Positions 15,875 through 23,789 of a stretch of DNA of 64,000 nt are shown in pieces (position 1 is the first letter of the stretch; each line of letters starts with the position of its first letter). Below the pieces are notes generated by a model. That model saw nothing but the letters and a program-made list of their open reading frames with translations. It was not told where the DNA came from and did no database searches. A program made the position numbers and the translations under genes. The DNA comes from Anderseniella sp963759095 (GTDB lineage: Bacteria > Pseudomonadota > Alphaproteobacteria > Rhizobiales > Aestuariivirgaceae): contig CAVWYF010000011.1 of NCBI GenBank assembly GCA_963759095.1, positions 1-64,000 on the forward strand, in the 5' to 3' direction.

Positions 15875-16097
15875 CCTCCGTATTCTTTCGATAACAGAAC
15901 TTCGAAATGTATATGAGCGAAATCGTGAAATTTGGTCGCCGTGAAGGAAAGCCAAATCATTGGCGAAATGACGGCTCACACCGAAGGCCCTATAAAGCTG
16001 TGGGCGCGAGGACTGAGCAAATGAAATCTTGGCGTTCATCAACTTTTACCTTGTTTCTATAAACTGTTCCCTGTCAGCGCCTAAGTGAGGCTGACTT

Positions 16098-16784
16098 TCA
16101 GTACAAGCCGACCGGATTTCCGTCTACCCATAACTGGTACGCCTTATCTTTCCAAAGCACCCAGACTTCAGAGAAAGTGTTCTTGGCAGGCGAAGTTGCA
16201 TCGATCATACATTCTTCGGTCTCCTTTTGTCGGATGCCGAACTCGCTGATATTCAGGTATATTAAGAGCCGCGTTCCAACGGGATAATTCTTGTTTGCTT
16301 TCTTGGTTGCTCGATCACGAAGTACTGACATAATCTGGTCAGCGCGAGCAATCCAATTTTCCACCGGATCGGCTTCAACCACAGACACTCCAGTCATCGC
16401 CTTGTTGGCGCTCTCTTTATACTCGCGTCCGCGTTGACGACCTTCAATATCCGCTTCTGTTAGTTCCCAATTTTCAACTACACCAACCATTCGAACCTGA
16501 AAGTCAGGCTGGTCATCGAGCATTAAACGAACGTCCTTTGCCCCGCGCAGTTTGGCGAACTCAGCAGCCGCAATGGCTTCGGTAATAAAATTCAGGCCCG
16601 GTTGATTGAACAGAACGACGGATACACCGTGAGTGTTGGACGACATCCTACTCATTAGCTTCTCGCAGTAAGTCAGCATCACCTTTGGCGTGCGCCATGA
16701 CGCGAGCCAGAGCATATGATCTTTCATCTCGTTCTTCGTCAAATAGAGCGTTGTGAAGTCTTCTTCGAACCAGTTCTCTGTCAT
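16098..16784 (-). CDS. Hypothetical 228-aa soluble protein
   Basis: No family recognised. It is an acidic-basic mixed, probably cytoplasmic protein without a signal peptide or membrane segment. The middle has a helical charged stretch (ADIEGRQRGREYKESANKAM) and the C-terminal third looks beta-rich (TRLLIYLNISEFG, EVWVLWKDKAYQLWVDG). LLIYLN-xS-EFG followed by a WVLW-x-DKAYQLW block hints at an effector or nuclease-like fold, but this is only an impression. The ATG at 16784 has GGGAG ten bases upstream; the frame is open to 16853. The next gene upstream is a small membrane protein on the same strand, 135 bp away. Confidence 0.6.
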   Translation of the reverse strand: MTENWFEEDFTTLYLTKNEMKDHMLWLASWRTPKVMLTYCEKLMSRMSSNTHGVSVVLFNQPGLNFITEAIAAAEFAKLRGAKDVRLMLDDQPDFQVRMVGVVENWELTEADIEGRQRGREYKESANKAMTGVSVVEADPVENWIARADQIMSVLRDRATKKANKNYPVGTRLLIYLNISEFGIRQKETEECMIDATSPAKNTFSEVWVLWKDKAYQLWVDGNPVGLY

Positions 16785-16919
16785 CCAATCCAAACTCCCA
16801 GAAACAGGAGTGCAAGAAGCACAATGTATCGAAAGTGAGACAGTCGCATACATCCCCGTCGCGTTTAATCAGTTCCGTTGACCAGCATAGAACAGGCGGT
16901 CATCATATGGGTCCATTTA

Positions 16920-17315
16920 TTAAAGGTGGTTGGGCGCAAATGCCCGTTCGCCGGTTAAAAGCGCGAGCGGAATGATGTGGAACATAAATGTCACGATCAG
17001 GAAAAAGATGACGATGTTCTGGATCGACTTTCCTTTGCGTCTGTTCTCCTTGATGCCGACTGCTGTCACTCCAAACGAGAGGATGGCAGGTGGCAGGAAC
17101 ATCAGGAACAGGACAAGAATATCTGAAGGGTTGGTCGGATAGGACTGGATCAGTGTCTTCAGACTAAACTTGGCATCACATTCTAGATCACCTGCGACTT
17201 TGCAGATCACGCGATCGTAGAACCAGAACAGGATCGGAAAGACGACGAAATAGTAGATCACTCCTATCAGTGACGATAAGACGAAGGTGGCAGTGTACTT
17301 CTTGAATATAGACAA
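16920..17315 (-). CDS. Hypothetical three-helix membrane protein
   Basis: A 131-aa protein with three hydrophobic segments (about 10-32, 66-88 and 98-120). The first loop contains two Cys (VICKVAGDLECDAKF), which would be periplasmic if the N-terminus is inside. The start is a TTG at 17315, nine bases after a good GGAGAG ribosome site; no other start is suitably placed. A 40-bp dyad lies about 60 bp upstream. Not recognised. Confidence 0.55.
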   Translation of the reverse strand: MSIFKKYTATFVLSSLIGVIYYFVVFPILFWFYDRVICKVAGDLECDAKFSLKTLIQSYPTNPSDILVLFLMFLPPAILSFGVTAVGIKENRRKGKSIQNIVIFFLIVTFMFHIIPLALLTGERAFAPNHL

Positions 17316-17374
17316 TGCGAACTCTCCTTCGCCGTCTGTTCAATGGGTACGCGGTCACTCAAATCACTGGATTC

Positions 17375-17414
17375 GTGACTATTTATACCATGTATAGCTA
17401 TTATGGTTAGTCAC
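17375..17414. promoter_or_regulatory. 40-bp dyad upstream of the membrane protein gene
   Basis: Outer arms GTGACTA (17375-17381) and TAGTCAC (17408-17414) and inner arms ACCAT and ATGGT form a two-part inverted repeat with an AT-rich centre. It sits 60 bp upstream of the TTG-start gene at 17315 and could be an operator or a structured leader. Confidence 0.45.
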
Positions 17415-17634
17415 GGTCAGTGAGTTTTCATCAGTCTCATTGAAAATCACCACTACGTATCCAGTAGTGGCAGTTCCTCGGCAGTCGCGTTGTTACATCT
17501 ATCGTACCAAATGGGCATGGATGGACTGGGTCTGTTTAGACCGTTGCGTTGTACTGGCGGATCAGCGGTCGCAGCGAATTGACGAACTTGTTCAATCGAT
17601 CCTTGAACCAATCAATTACCGGCACATCACCATC

Positions 17635-17675
17635 AGCAAGCCGTTTCGCGCGCTGGTGGAGTCGTATGGAGCTTG
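17635..17675. repeat. 41-bp dispersed repeat, copy b
   Basis: Second member of the family described at 15232-15272, sharing CGCGCTGGTGGAGTCGT. It lies 46 bp downstream of the stop of the minus-strand cytochrome gene. The stretch 17416-17634 shows nothing else I can support; a 108-codon plus-strand frame runs through it. Confidence 0.65.
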
Positions 17676-17721
17676 TAAGCCAAATATGAAGAGACACGGG
17701 CGCAAGCCTTTGAGGTACCGC

Positions 17722-18063
17722 CTACTTATCCTTGAGGCTGAGGATATAAGCGATGAGGTTGTCTAAGTCTTCGGGTTCAATCATCAAATTGGGCATTTTT
17801 GGATGAGAGGTCTGCATCCAAACGAGCAGCGATATTCGCGAAATGCCAGCGGTGTTTGCGACCACGTAGAAAGTTGGAATACCGGAGGCGGTACTCATCG
17901 GATTTCGCGATGTGATGTCGTGGCACTCAGCGCATCTTTCTGTCGCAACTTTCAGACCCGCATCTATATCTCCCGACTCCGCCGCCGCCATAGTTGATGC
18001 AGCAGATAGCAGACCACAGACCAGCGCAACTGCTGCAAGTCCTGTTCTCGCCTGTGTGTGCAT
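17722..18063 (-). CDS. Periplasmic c-type cytochrome
   Basis: A 113-aa exported single-haem cytochrome c. After a Sec signal peptide (about 1-27, ending TMAAAES), residues around 42-48 carry the haem-binding CAECH motif, and HPKMPNLM supplies the likely distal Met ligand before the C-terminal helix (DLDNLIAYILSLK). Length and layout fit small class I cytochromes c that carry electrons in the periplasm. AAAAGGG precedes the ATG. No cytochrome maturation or oxidase genes are nearby, so the redox partner is unknown. Confidence 0.85.
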   Translation of the reverse strand: MHTQARTGLAAVALVCGLLSAASTMAAAESGDIDAGLKVATERCAECHDITSRNPMSTASGIPTFYVVANTAGISRISLLVWMQTSHPKMPNLMIEPEDLDNLIAYILSLKDK

Positions 18064-18130
18064 TCAAAGCCCTTTTGCTCGATGTCTGAACCATCAAAGC
18101 TAGAAGCAATAAGCGGTATTGGCAAACAAA

Positions 18131-18154
18131 ACTCCGGGCTTTCGACCCGGGGAG
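18131..18154 (-). terminator. Possible terminator hairpin (minus strand)
   Basis: CTCC-GGG and CCC-(G)-GGAG form a short bulged stem; on the minus strand it is followed by TTTTGTTTGCC. Its sequence resembles the terminator at 14796-14830. The transcript it would end is unclear because the next minus-strand gene upstream starts at 19415. Confidence 0.35.
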
Positions 18155-18164
18155 CGTTTGCGCC

Positions 18165-18239
18165 GAGTAAGGCGAAGTTCATTGCAGCAAGGGCGACCCA
18201 TGAGCTAACATTCAGATCAAACCAATGAAATGGAAGAGG
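18165..18239 (+). mobile_element. Degenerate IS3-type 3' end (second remnant)
   Basis: Aligns without gaps to the remnant at 13300-13372 over the first 50 bases (GAGTAAGGC, then CATTGCAGCAA, then CTAACATTCA at the same spacing). It encodes the altered transposase tail SLQQGRPMS and stop, followed by a decayed inverted repeat. It is more degenerate than the 13300 copy. Confidence 0.6.
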
Positions 18240-18305
18240 GCAATTCTTCACCAGAGGGGCCACGCGCAGTACAATACACCGAGAACCGAATAGGAAGGAT
18301 CAACT

Positions 18306-18734
18306 GTGAAAAAAAGATTTGTTTTGGCAATGGGACTGGCAGCAGCGTTGGTAACTGCGCCAGCATTTGCGGAACGTATGCCAGCACCAGAAGGTGCCAA
18401 GGCCTATATCATCGCTCCAACTGAAGGCTCCGCTGTATCGAACCCAGTCACGATCCGGTTTGGGCTCGAGGGGATGGGTGTAGCCCCGGCTGGCGTTGAG
18501 AAGGAAAAGACCGGGCATCATCACTTATTGATCGACATTGAACCGTCGAGCATTGATATGGACAACCCACTACCAGCCGATGACAATCACCGGCATTTTG
18601 GTGGTGGGCAGACCGAAGTCACTCTGGACCTTCCAGCCGGGGCACACAAATTGATACTTCTTCTCGGTGATCACAACCATGTGCCGCATGATCCACCAAT
18701 CATGTCAGATCCGATCACCATCACAGTTGAGTAG
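18306..18734 (+). CDS. Exported DUF4399-domain protein
   Basis: A 142-aa protein with a Sec signal peptide (about 1-22, ending APAFA). The mature part contains the DUF4399 signature: TGHHHLLID, the NHRHFGGGQTEVTLDLPAG block and a final LLGDHNHVPHDPPIMSDPI. The many conserved His suggest metal binding, which is an inference. The GTG at 18306 follows AGGAAGGA. It is monocistronic, divergent from the cytochrome gene. Confidence 0.85.
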   Translation: MKKRFVLAMGLAAALVTAPAFAERMPAPEGAKAYIIAPTEGSAVSNPVTIRFGLEGMGVAPAGVEKEKTGHHHLLIDIEPSSIDMDNPLPADDNHRHFGGGQTEVTLDLPAGAHKLILLLGDHNHVPHDPPIMSDPITITVE

Positions 18735-18816
18735 GCGACGTTTTGTTCTAGATGCCTTACACTCCACCTCTGCGGCACTGGCGTACTGTCTGGCATTGCA
18801 AGGTTGGCGGCATCTA

Positions 18817-18857
18817 GACAAGCTGGTTCACGCGCTGGTGGGGTCGTGCGGATCTTG
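18817..18857. repeat. 41-bp dispersed repeat, copy c
   Basis: Third member of the family (see 15232-15272), with the core CGCGCTGGTGGGGTCGT. It ends six bases before the stop codon of the minus-strand UPF0149 gene, again directly downstream of a minus-strand gene. Confidence 0.6.
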
Positions 18858-18863
18858 GCCAGT

Positions 18864-19415
18864 TCAGTTCAATGGCATAGGCATCCGCTTCGCCTGCCAG
18901 AAGGTGAAGATATTTGGAATGGTTGTTGGGATCATTTCTGCCGCCGTATCACGCAGAGCATCCATCTGTTCTTCGCTGGCTTCGACTAGCGATTGGCCGT
19001 CCTCATCAACCAGATGAGCGAGGACCGGGAACATCCACTCCCTCCCCATGTCCGAGCGCAAGAGTTCGCGCCAGCTGTCCGTATGCAAGTGAAATGCATC
19101 CATAAAACCCTCGCACCAGTCCATCGCAATCATATGGCCTTCCTTGGCCTGCCAGAACACCGGCTCCAACACAGGTGGCTCACTATTCAGGGCAGCGACT
19201 ATCTCGTTATAGCGCTGCATGATCAGTTCAATGATTTCAGAAGGTACATCGATCGCTTGACCGCCCAACGCGATGGGTAACCAATGGCTGGGTACAATCA
19301 AATCTGGCGAGCAGATCACGCCGGTCAGGAACCCATCCAAATCCGATAGCTGCATGCAGTTTTCTGGGGAGTTATCAGAACTCAGATATGCATCAAGAGC
19401 GCTCAAGTCAGTCAC
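18864..19415 (-). CDS. YecA/UPF0149-family protein
   Basis: A 183-aa helical protein. The N-terminal LSDLDGFLTGVICSPDLI and central AMDWCEGFMDAFHLH segments are diagnostic of the UPF0149/YgfB-YecA family. The C-terminal SEC-C zinc motif found in longer YecA proteins is absent. The GTG at 19415 has GGAG five bases upstream; a GTG at 19427 is an alternative. Cellular role is poorly defined in the family. Confidence 0.8.
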   Translation of the reverse strand: MTDLSALDAYLSSDNSPENCMQLSDLDGFLTGVICSPDLIVPSHWLPIALGGQAIDVPSEIIELIMQRYNEIVAALNSEPPVLEPVFWQAKEGHMIAMDWCEGFMDAFHLHTDSWRELLRSDMGREWMFPVLAHLVDEDGQSLVEASEEQMDALRDTAAEMIPTTIPNIFTFWQAKRMPMPLN

Positions 19416-19427
19416 ACTGCTCTCCAC

Positions 19428-19799
19428 TTCCCAAAATCAGTTTTGTCGGTGTGTATCTTCATGGGATAGCGATGCAGTTTCAAGTTTTCGACCAGTGGCA
19501 TCCGCGCCATTGAGTTTCGCTGCACCGTCTTTCAGTCTCAATTGGCTGCTTATGTAGGCTTGACGGCATGTGACCCAAGGCTTGCAGTGAGAAGATTAAT
19601 CTTCACCCCCGCACGCAGGTTTTGAGGCCAGTTCTTAAGGCAGAGCGACATCGCCGTCGTCACATGCCGTTGCCTGCCCACAACATTGAGGGATTTATGT
19701 CAAGCGTGCAAACCGTTAGACTCTTCCCCAGCGCGGTTTCAGATGGAACCTGTTTGTTTGGTAGGCTATCTTGAACACCGACAGGAAGGAGAAAGGATT
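19428..19799. other. Intergenic stretch, no feature seen
   Basis: About 370 bases between two divergently read genes. I see no gene, RNA or clear repeat here, apart from the ribosome site AGGAAGGAG of the next gene at its right edge. Confidence 0.5.
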
Positions 19800-20210
19800 G
19801 TGACTTTCATTAGGCGAAATATCGTAGGTGTTATATCAGCCGCTGGCATTGCTGGTGTGCTCTTGTTTGCGGGTGCGAACAACGCCATAGCTGGTGACTG
19901 CGGGCACAGCTGGGCGAAGCCCGGAAAGTACAAGATTTCCGCCAGCTTCCGAGGTAAAAACGAGTCAACCAATGTTTTCCTGAGCAAGGACTGCCGTGTC
20001 ACCTTGCAGGTGCCGGGTGTATTTACGGGCGGCAAGGTCAGGAAAAGTGGCCGATGTCTCGCGTTTACCTTTAAGGTTGAAGGCGAGATCAAGGTGTTCC
20101 GGGCCAAGTGGTGTGACAACTATGGTTTTGTGCCGTGGCAGGACAAAAAGATTCGCGCTAAAATTACACCACAGTTCAGCGTTTCAACCAGAAAGAAGAC
20201 GAACTTCTGA
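19800..20210 (+). CDS. Exported hypothetical protein, basic
   Basis: A 136-aa protein with a long signal peptide (about 1-31; a TFIRRN n-region, then a hydrophobic core ending NNAIA). The mature part is small, basic and beta-rich, with four Cys (GDCGHSW, SKDCRVTL, SGRCLAFT, AKWCDNYG) that could form two disulfides. The GTG at 19800 follows AGGAAGGAGAAAGG; the frame is open upstream to 19686 but without a ribosome site. No family recognised. Confidence 0.65.
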   Translation: MTFIRRNIVGVISAAGIAGVLLFAGANNAIAGDCGHSWAKPGKYKISASFRGKNESTNVFLSKDCRVTLQVPGVFTGGKVRKSGRCLAFTFKVEGEIKVFRAKWCDNYGFVPWQDKKIRAKITPQFSVSTRKKTNF

Positions 20211-20341
20211 TCGTTAAGAGCCGCTGACAACCGGGTTTGGCGCGTATCCACCATCCATTATCCTTGAAACAGGCCAAGCCTAAATGTGGTCAGTGATTGT
20301 AAGCTGTCAGGCTGCTGCCATCCGTTTGCGCCGCCAGCACA

Positions 20342-20953
20342 TCAACATCCTTTGTAATTCTTACGAACGCACTCTCGTGCGAGTTCCTGTGCCTTTGAAA
20401 TATCTGCCGCCGTCATTCGTTCCGCAATAATATCCCTATTTTTTGTTGCATCAGCATGCCCCATTGATGCTGCGATATTCCACCACATATGTGCATAGAC
20501 GTTATCCTGAAGAACACCCTGACCGGTCACGTACATCAAACCCAGAGTGAACTGCGCCCTCGCGACCCCTTGTTCAGCAGACTTGCGAAACCACGCCACC
20601 GCTTCTTTGTAGTCTTGAATAACACCCTGACCGCTATAGTACATCCCACCCAGATTGTACTGCGCTTGCGAAACCCCTTGTTCAGCAGACTTGCGATACC
20701 ACTGCGCCGCTTCTTTGTAATCCCGAGTGACGCCCTGACCGTTATCGTACATCACACCCAGACTGTACTGCGCCGTCGCATCACCTTGTTCAGCAGATTT
20801 GCGAAACCACTGCGCCGCTGTAGCAAAGTCACCTTGTTGATATGCTTCGACACCCTTTTCCCAATCCTGCGCAAAACTTACCCCAGCGCTGCCAAGAAGC
20901 AGGGCAAGTGTCAGGCAGATTGTGGCGATCAGGTTTCTCATGGTGGAAGTCAT
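20342..20953 (-). CDS. Exported Sel1-repeat (TPR-like) protein
   Basis: A 203-aa protein with a signal peptide (ending GVSFAQ, about residue 29) and Sel1-like repeats. One partial repeat (YQQGDFATAAQWFRKSAEQG) is followed by three full 36-residue units with the AQYxLGxMYxxGQGV pattern. The C-terminus ends ARECVRKNYKGC. Sel1 repeats form helical solenoids for protein contacts; such periplasmic proteins often act as scaffolds in envelope or virulence functions, but no partner is apparent here. No clear ribosome site; MRNL at 20941 is an alternative start. Confidence 0.85.
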   Translation of the reverse strand: MTSTMRNLIATICLTLALLLGSAGVSFAQDWEKGVEAYQQGDFATAAQWFRKSAEQGDATAQYSLGVMYDNGQGVTRDYKEAAQWYRKSAEQGVSQAQYNLGGMYYSGQGVIQDYKEAVAWFRKSAEQGVARAQFTLGLMYVTGQGVLQDNVYAHMWWNIAASMGHADATKNRDIIAERMTAADISKAQELARECVRKNYKGC

Positions 20954-21063
20954 TTAGAAATTGTGGGAAATAGGCACAGCAGCGGCAAGTCGTTTCATAT
21001 GGCCGTCCCTTCAATTCGAACCTGACACCTGCGGCCATCGCTAGCCACCCACTTGAGATAGCT

Positions 21064-21171
21064 TCATCTGAGCAAGAGCAGCAACACCAAGATGATGATG
21101 ACCGCCAGAACAATGTGGGAGCGCTCAATCTTGCGCTTCCTGTTGCCTGCGTCTTGAGGATCGTTCGACAT
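21064..21171 (-). CDS. 35-aa single-pass membrane protein
   Basis: A short frame starting MSNDPQDAGNRKRKIERSHI and ending in one very hydrophobic helix (IVLAVIIILVLLLLLR). The layout (charged N-terminus, C-terminal anchor) is typical of small tail-anchored proteins. The ribosome site is poor, so confidence is limited. It lies between the Sel1 gene and IS21 copy 2. Confidence 0.4.
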   Translation of the reverse strand: MSNDPQDAGNRKRKIERSHIVLAVIIILVLLLLLR

Positions 21172-21394
21172 CTAGGAAGGCTAACAAGTTCAGGCATGGG
21201 TGCATTGACCGACGTCAAAATGCATTGCCAACACAAGTCACTCAATCAACGGCCCTGTAAGTGACTCTGCAAGCCCCAGAGTTAGTTGTGAATCCCGGAG
21301 ACAAAATGGCCATTGAATCGGTTGGATGATCTGACCGTCGCGGAGTAAAATTCCGCAGTCTGACACCTGAAGCTAATGAGCTGAGGGTGGGGAG

Positions 21395-22894
21395 ATGTAT
21401 TCAGTGGAACTTTATAGCCGTGTGCGGCGAGCGTGCCATGTTGATGGGATGAGCAATAGCGCGGCGGCGCGTCATTTTGGTATTGATCGCAAGACCGTTG
21501 CGAAGATCCTGAAGCATTCGGTGCCTCCAGGTTATCGGCGTGTTTCACGGCCACGACGCCCCAAGCTTGATGCGTTCATTCCGGTTATTGATCAGATCCT
21601 GGAAGACGACAAACGAGTTATCAAAAAGCAGCGGCACACAGCCAAGCGCATTCATGCACGGCTTCGAGACGAGCATGGTTTCGCGGGTGGCATCACCATC
21701 GTCACGGACTATGTGCGCGAGAAGCAGCGGCGGACCCGGGAAGTGTTTGTCCCACTGGTTCATTCCCCCGGCCACGCTCAAATTGACTTTGGCGAGACGC
21801 TTGGCGTGATCGGCGGTGTTGAGCGCAAGCTGCACTACTTTGCAATGTCGCTTCCACATTCAGATGCATTTTTCATGAAGACGTATCCTGCGGAGACGAC
21901 AGAAGCATTCTGTGACGGGCACAACGCGGCGTTTGCGTTCTTCGGCGGCGTGCCTTTGTCGGCACTCTACGACAACACCGTGATCGCCGTGGCAAAGATT
22001 CTTGGGGACGGCAAACGGATACGCACCAGAACCTTCTCGGAGCTGCAATCGCACTATCTGTTCGAGGACAAGTTTGGGCGACCCGGCAAGGGGAACGACA
22101 AAGGCAATGTTGAGGGCGTGATCGGCTATGGGCGGCGGAACTTCCTGGTTCCGGCCCCCCGGTTCGAGAGCTTCGATGCTCTGAACGCCTGGCTGGAAGA
22201 GCAATGCCTGAAGCGCCAGAACGATATTGTACGGGGTCATTCCAAGAGTATCGGTGAGAGGCTGCTGAGGGATCTGGATGCGCTGATGGCCTTGCCGCTT
22301 ACGCCCTATGACGCCTGCGAGAAAGTGAGCACGCGGGCGACGTCGATCTCGATGGTCCGCTACCGCAACAACGATTACTCAGTACCTGTCGCCTTTGCTC
22401 ATCACGAAGTGCAGGTCCGTGGTTATGTCCATGAGGTTGTCATCGGCTGCGGCGCTGACGTGATCGCTTGCCACCGTCGATCCTACGACAAGGCGGACAT
22501 GATCTTCGATCCGATGCACTACCTGCCGCTGCTGGAGCAGAAGGTCGGCGCTCTGGACCAGGCGGCACCACTCCAGGGCTGGGATCTGCCCGGAGAATTT
22601 GCGACCCTGCACCGCTTGCTGGAAGCGCGGATGGGAAAGAAGGGTAAACGAGAGTACGTGCAAGTCCTGCGCCTGCTGGAGACTTTTGAGATGGGTCATG
22701 TCCATGGCGCCATCAGGCATGCATTGAACCTCGGGGCCATCGGTTATGACGCGGTTAAGCATCTGGTCCTTTGCCGGATCGAGAAGCGCCCGCCACGGCT
22801 GGATCTAGACATCTACCCCTATCTGCCGAAAGCGGTGGTCGAGACGACCAAGCCTGCCAGCTACGCTGTGCTGATGTCTGGAACGACGGCATGA
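21395..22894 (+). CDS. istA: IS21 transposase IstA (copy 2)
   Basis: 499 aa, apparently identical to the product of 11026-12525: HTH (NSAAARHFGIDRKTVAK), DDE core (HAQIDFGETLG, ALYDNTVIAVAK) and the C-terminal Mu-type domain. Intact. The stop overlaps the istB start by four bases. Confidence 0.93.
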   Translation: MYSVELYSRVRRACHVDGMSNSAAARHFGIDRKTVAKILKHSVPPGYRRVSRPRRPKLDAFIPVIDQILEDDKRVIKKQRHTAKRIHARLRDEHGFAGGITIVTDYVREKQRRTREVFVPLVHSPGHAQIDFGETLGVIGGVERKLHYFAMSLPHSDAFFMKTYPAETTEAFCDGHNAAFAFFGGVPLSALYDNTVIAVAKILGDGKRIRTRTFSELQSHYLFEDKFGRPGKGNDKGNVEGVIGYGRRNFLVPAPRFESFDALNAWLEEQCLKRQNDIVRGHSKSIGERLLRDLDALMALPLTPYDACEKVSTRATSISMVRYRNNDYSVPVAFAHHEVQVRGYVHEVVIGCGADVIACHRRSYDKADMIFDPMHYLPLLEQKVGALDQAAPLQGWDLPGEFATLHRLLEARMGKKGKREYVQVLRLLETFEMGHVHGAIRHALNLGAIGYDAVKHLVLCRIEKRPPRLDLDIYPYLPKAVVETTKPASYAVLMSGTTA

Positions 22895-23643
22895 GTGATG
22901 CCCCACAAGTGTTGCTACAGCATCATCTCAAACAGCTCCGCTTGCCAACTTTCTACAGTGAGTACGGCAAGCTGGCACAGCAATGTGCGGCTGAGAACAA
23001 GGATCACGTCCAATATCTCATGCGGCTATGTGAGTTGGAACTGATAGAGCGTGAACGCCGGATGATCGAACGCCGGATCAAAGCTGCAAAGTTCCCGGCG
23101 ACCAAAAGTCTGGACAGCTTCGACTACAAGGTCATCCCGTCGCTGAACAAGGTTCTGACCATGCAGTTGGCCCGCTGCGAGTTCGTGGAGCAGCGCCAGA
23201 ATGTCATTGCGCTGGGGCCGAGTGGAACCGGAAAAACCCACGTCGCACTGGGGCTTGGGTTGGCGGCCTGTCAGAAGGGCCTTAAAGTCCGCTTCACGAC
23301 CGCCGCTGCTCTGGTGCACGAACTGATCGAGGCTGCCGACGAGCGGCGCTTACAACGCTTGCAAAAACTGCTGGTCAGCCAGGACCTGCTGATCATTGAT
23401 GAGCTCGGCTTCGTTCCTCTTAGCAAGACCGGTGCCGAGTTACTGTTCGAAGTCATCTCCCAGCGCTACGAACGCGGGTCAATTATTATCACCTCCAACC
23501 TGCCGTTCGACGAATGGACCGAAGTCTTCGGATCGGAACGCCTCACAGGCGCCATCCTCGATCGTCTGACCCATCATGTGCATATCCTGGAAATGAATGG
23601 CGAGAGCTTCCGCCTGCGCCAGAGCCGCAAAGCCAGAAGCTGA
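22891..23643 (+). CDS. istB: IS21 helper ATPase IstB (copy 2)
   Basis: 250-aa AAA+ ATPase with Walker A GPSGTGKTHVAL and Walker B LLIIDELGF. The start ATG at 22891 overlaps the istA stop. It has the consensus-like Arg in SQRYERG where copy 1 has Cys, so copy 1 may carry a mutated version. Confidence 0.93.
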   Translation: MSDAPQVLLQHHLKQLRLPTFYSEYGKLAQQCAAENKDHVQYLMRLCELELIERERRMIERRIKAAKFPATKSLDSFDYKVIPSLNKVLTMQLARCEFVEQRQNVIALGPSGTGKTHVALGLGLAACQKGLKVRFTTAAALVHELIEAADERRLQRLQKLLVSQDLLIIDELGFVPLSKTGAELLFEVISQRYERGSIIITSNLPFDEWTEVFGSERLTGAILDRLTHHVHILEMNGESFRLRQSRKARS

Positions 23644-23789
23644 AATCAGAAAACCAAGATCAGAAGTGCTGGCCTGTGGCCAGCGCGCCTTGGCACGCGT
23701 CAGCTATATGATAAGCACACGCGCCAAGGCGCCGCTAAGGTGGCCACGATTGATCCGGGAAACTGGCCTATTTTAAACTGGGATTGACA

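Larger units (their letters stand above)
21287..23789 (+). mobile_element. IS21-family insertion sequence, copy 2
   Basis: A 2503-bp element bounded by TGTGAATCCCGG at 21287 and ...ACTGGGATTGACA at 23789, read rightward. It is inverted relative to copy 1 and differs by a few bases plus one missing C just after istB. Flanks (GAGTTAGT and AAATTGGC) are not direct repeats and do not pair with the flanks of copy 1 in any orientation I tried. Its right end truncates the gene next to tRNA-Arg. Just before the istB-side terminus a GCGCCTTGGC.../...CCAAGGCGC hairpin is visible in both copies. Confidence 0.93.

Noticed and set aside
15857..16042. 61-codon minus-strand frame upstream of the 192-bp repeat
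   Set aside because: No ribosome site or family; part of it lies in duplicated sequence.
17440..17766. 108-codon plus-strand open frame
   Set aside because: No ribosome site or recognisable product; it runs through a dispersed repeat and overlaps the 3' end of the cytochrome c gene.
15232..18857. 41-bp repeats as integron attC sites with gene cassettes
   Set aside because: They are too short, have no GTTRRRY/RYYYAAC core sites or imperfect-palindrome structure, and no integron integrase is present.
10130..23789. Composite transposon with flanking target duplication
   Set aside because: The outer flanks of the two IS21 copies (CAGATCAAA and AAATTGGC) do not form a 4-8 bp direct repeat; only three A residues agree.
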